5,602 nucleotides of DNA, from the NCBI GenBank assembly GCA_009926705.1, contig RFOJ01000069.1, positions 1-5,602 on the forward strand, read 5' to 3'. The translations under genes and the position numbers were made by a program. The notes under the pieces are model-generated. The model was not told the origin of the DNA. It did not search any database and worked only from the letters and a program-made list of their open reading frames with translations. Numbering within the stretch: the stretch's first letter is position 1; each line of letters opens with the position of its first letter. This DNA is from Acidimicrobiia bacterium (GTDB lineage: Bacteria; Actinomycetota; Acidimicrobiia; Acidimicrobiales; Ilumatobacteraceae). Shown piece by piece: positions 5,576-5,602 of this stretch.

Positions 5576-5602
5576 CCGATGGTGAGCTGCGCCCCGTGCG
5601 GA

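Overview
This is a GC-rich, gene-dense stretch of ordinary-looking bacterial chromosome. The protein types suggest a high-GC Actinomycetota, possibly Acidimicrobiia (an Ilumatobacter-like lineage). That placement is an impression from protein style and apparent leaderless promoters, not a database result. I see no RNA gene, CRISPR array, insertion sequence, phage gene or long repeat. No stretch above about 50 bases lacks coding sequence except the short 5' flank beyond the ABC gene.

Layout on the + strand: the last 28 codons of an unidentified gene (1-87); a ROK-family sugar kinase (84-938) joined to it through an ATAA junction; a 50-base gap carrying a probable -10 element; an acyl-CoA dehydrogenase (989-2209); a 94-residue small basic protein (2218-2502); an HNH endonuclease-fold protein (2505-3002); and a lipoyl/octanoyl-transfer family protein (2972-3652). 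The last four genes are packed with gaps of 8 and 2 bases and a 31-base overlap, so they probably form one transcription unit. On the - strand, a full ABC exporter half-transporter (5562-3694) converges on this unit across a 41-base gap. Its 5' flank is cut by the window edge.

Functionally, the acyl-CoA dehydrogenase (fatty acyl or similar acyl-CoA oxidation) and the lipoyl-family enzyme (cofactor attachment to 2-oxoacid dehydrogenases or the glycine cleavage system) are central-metabolism genes. The HNH protein and the small protein have no clear link to them. I see no convincing evidence of a new multi-gene system. The points worth checking are at the gene level: a missing canonical start codon in the ROK gene, unusual residues in the ROK and acyl-CoA dehydrogenase active sites, a possible catalytic cysteine in the 'lipoate ligase', and two matching leaderless-type promoters.
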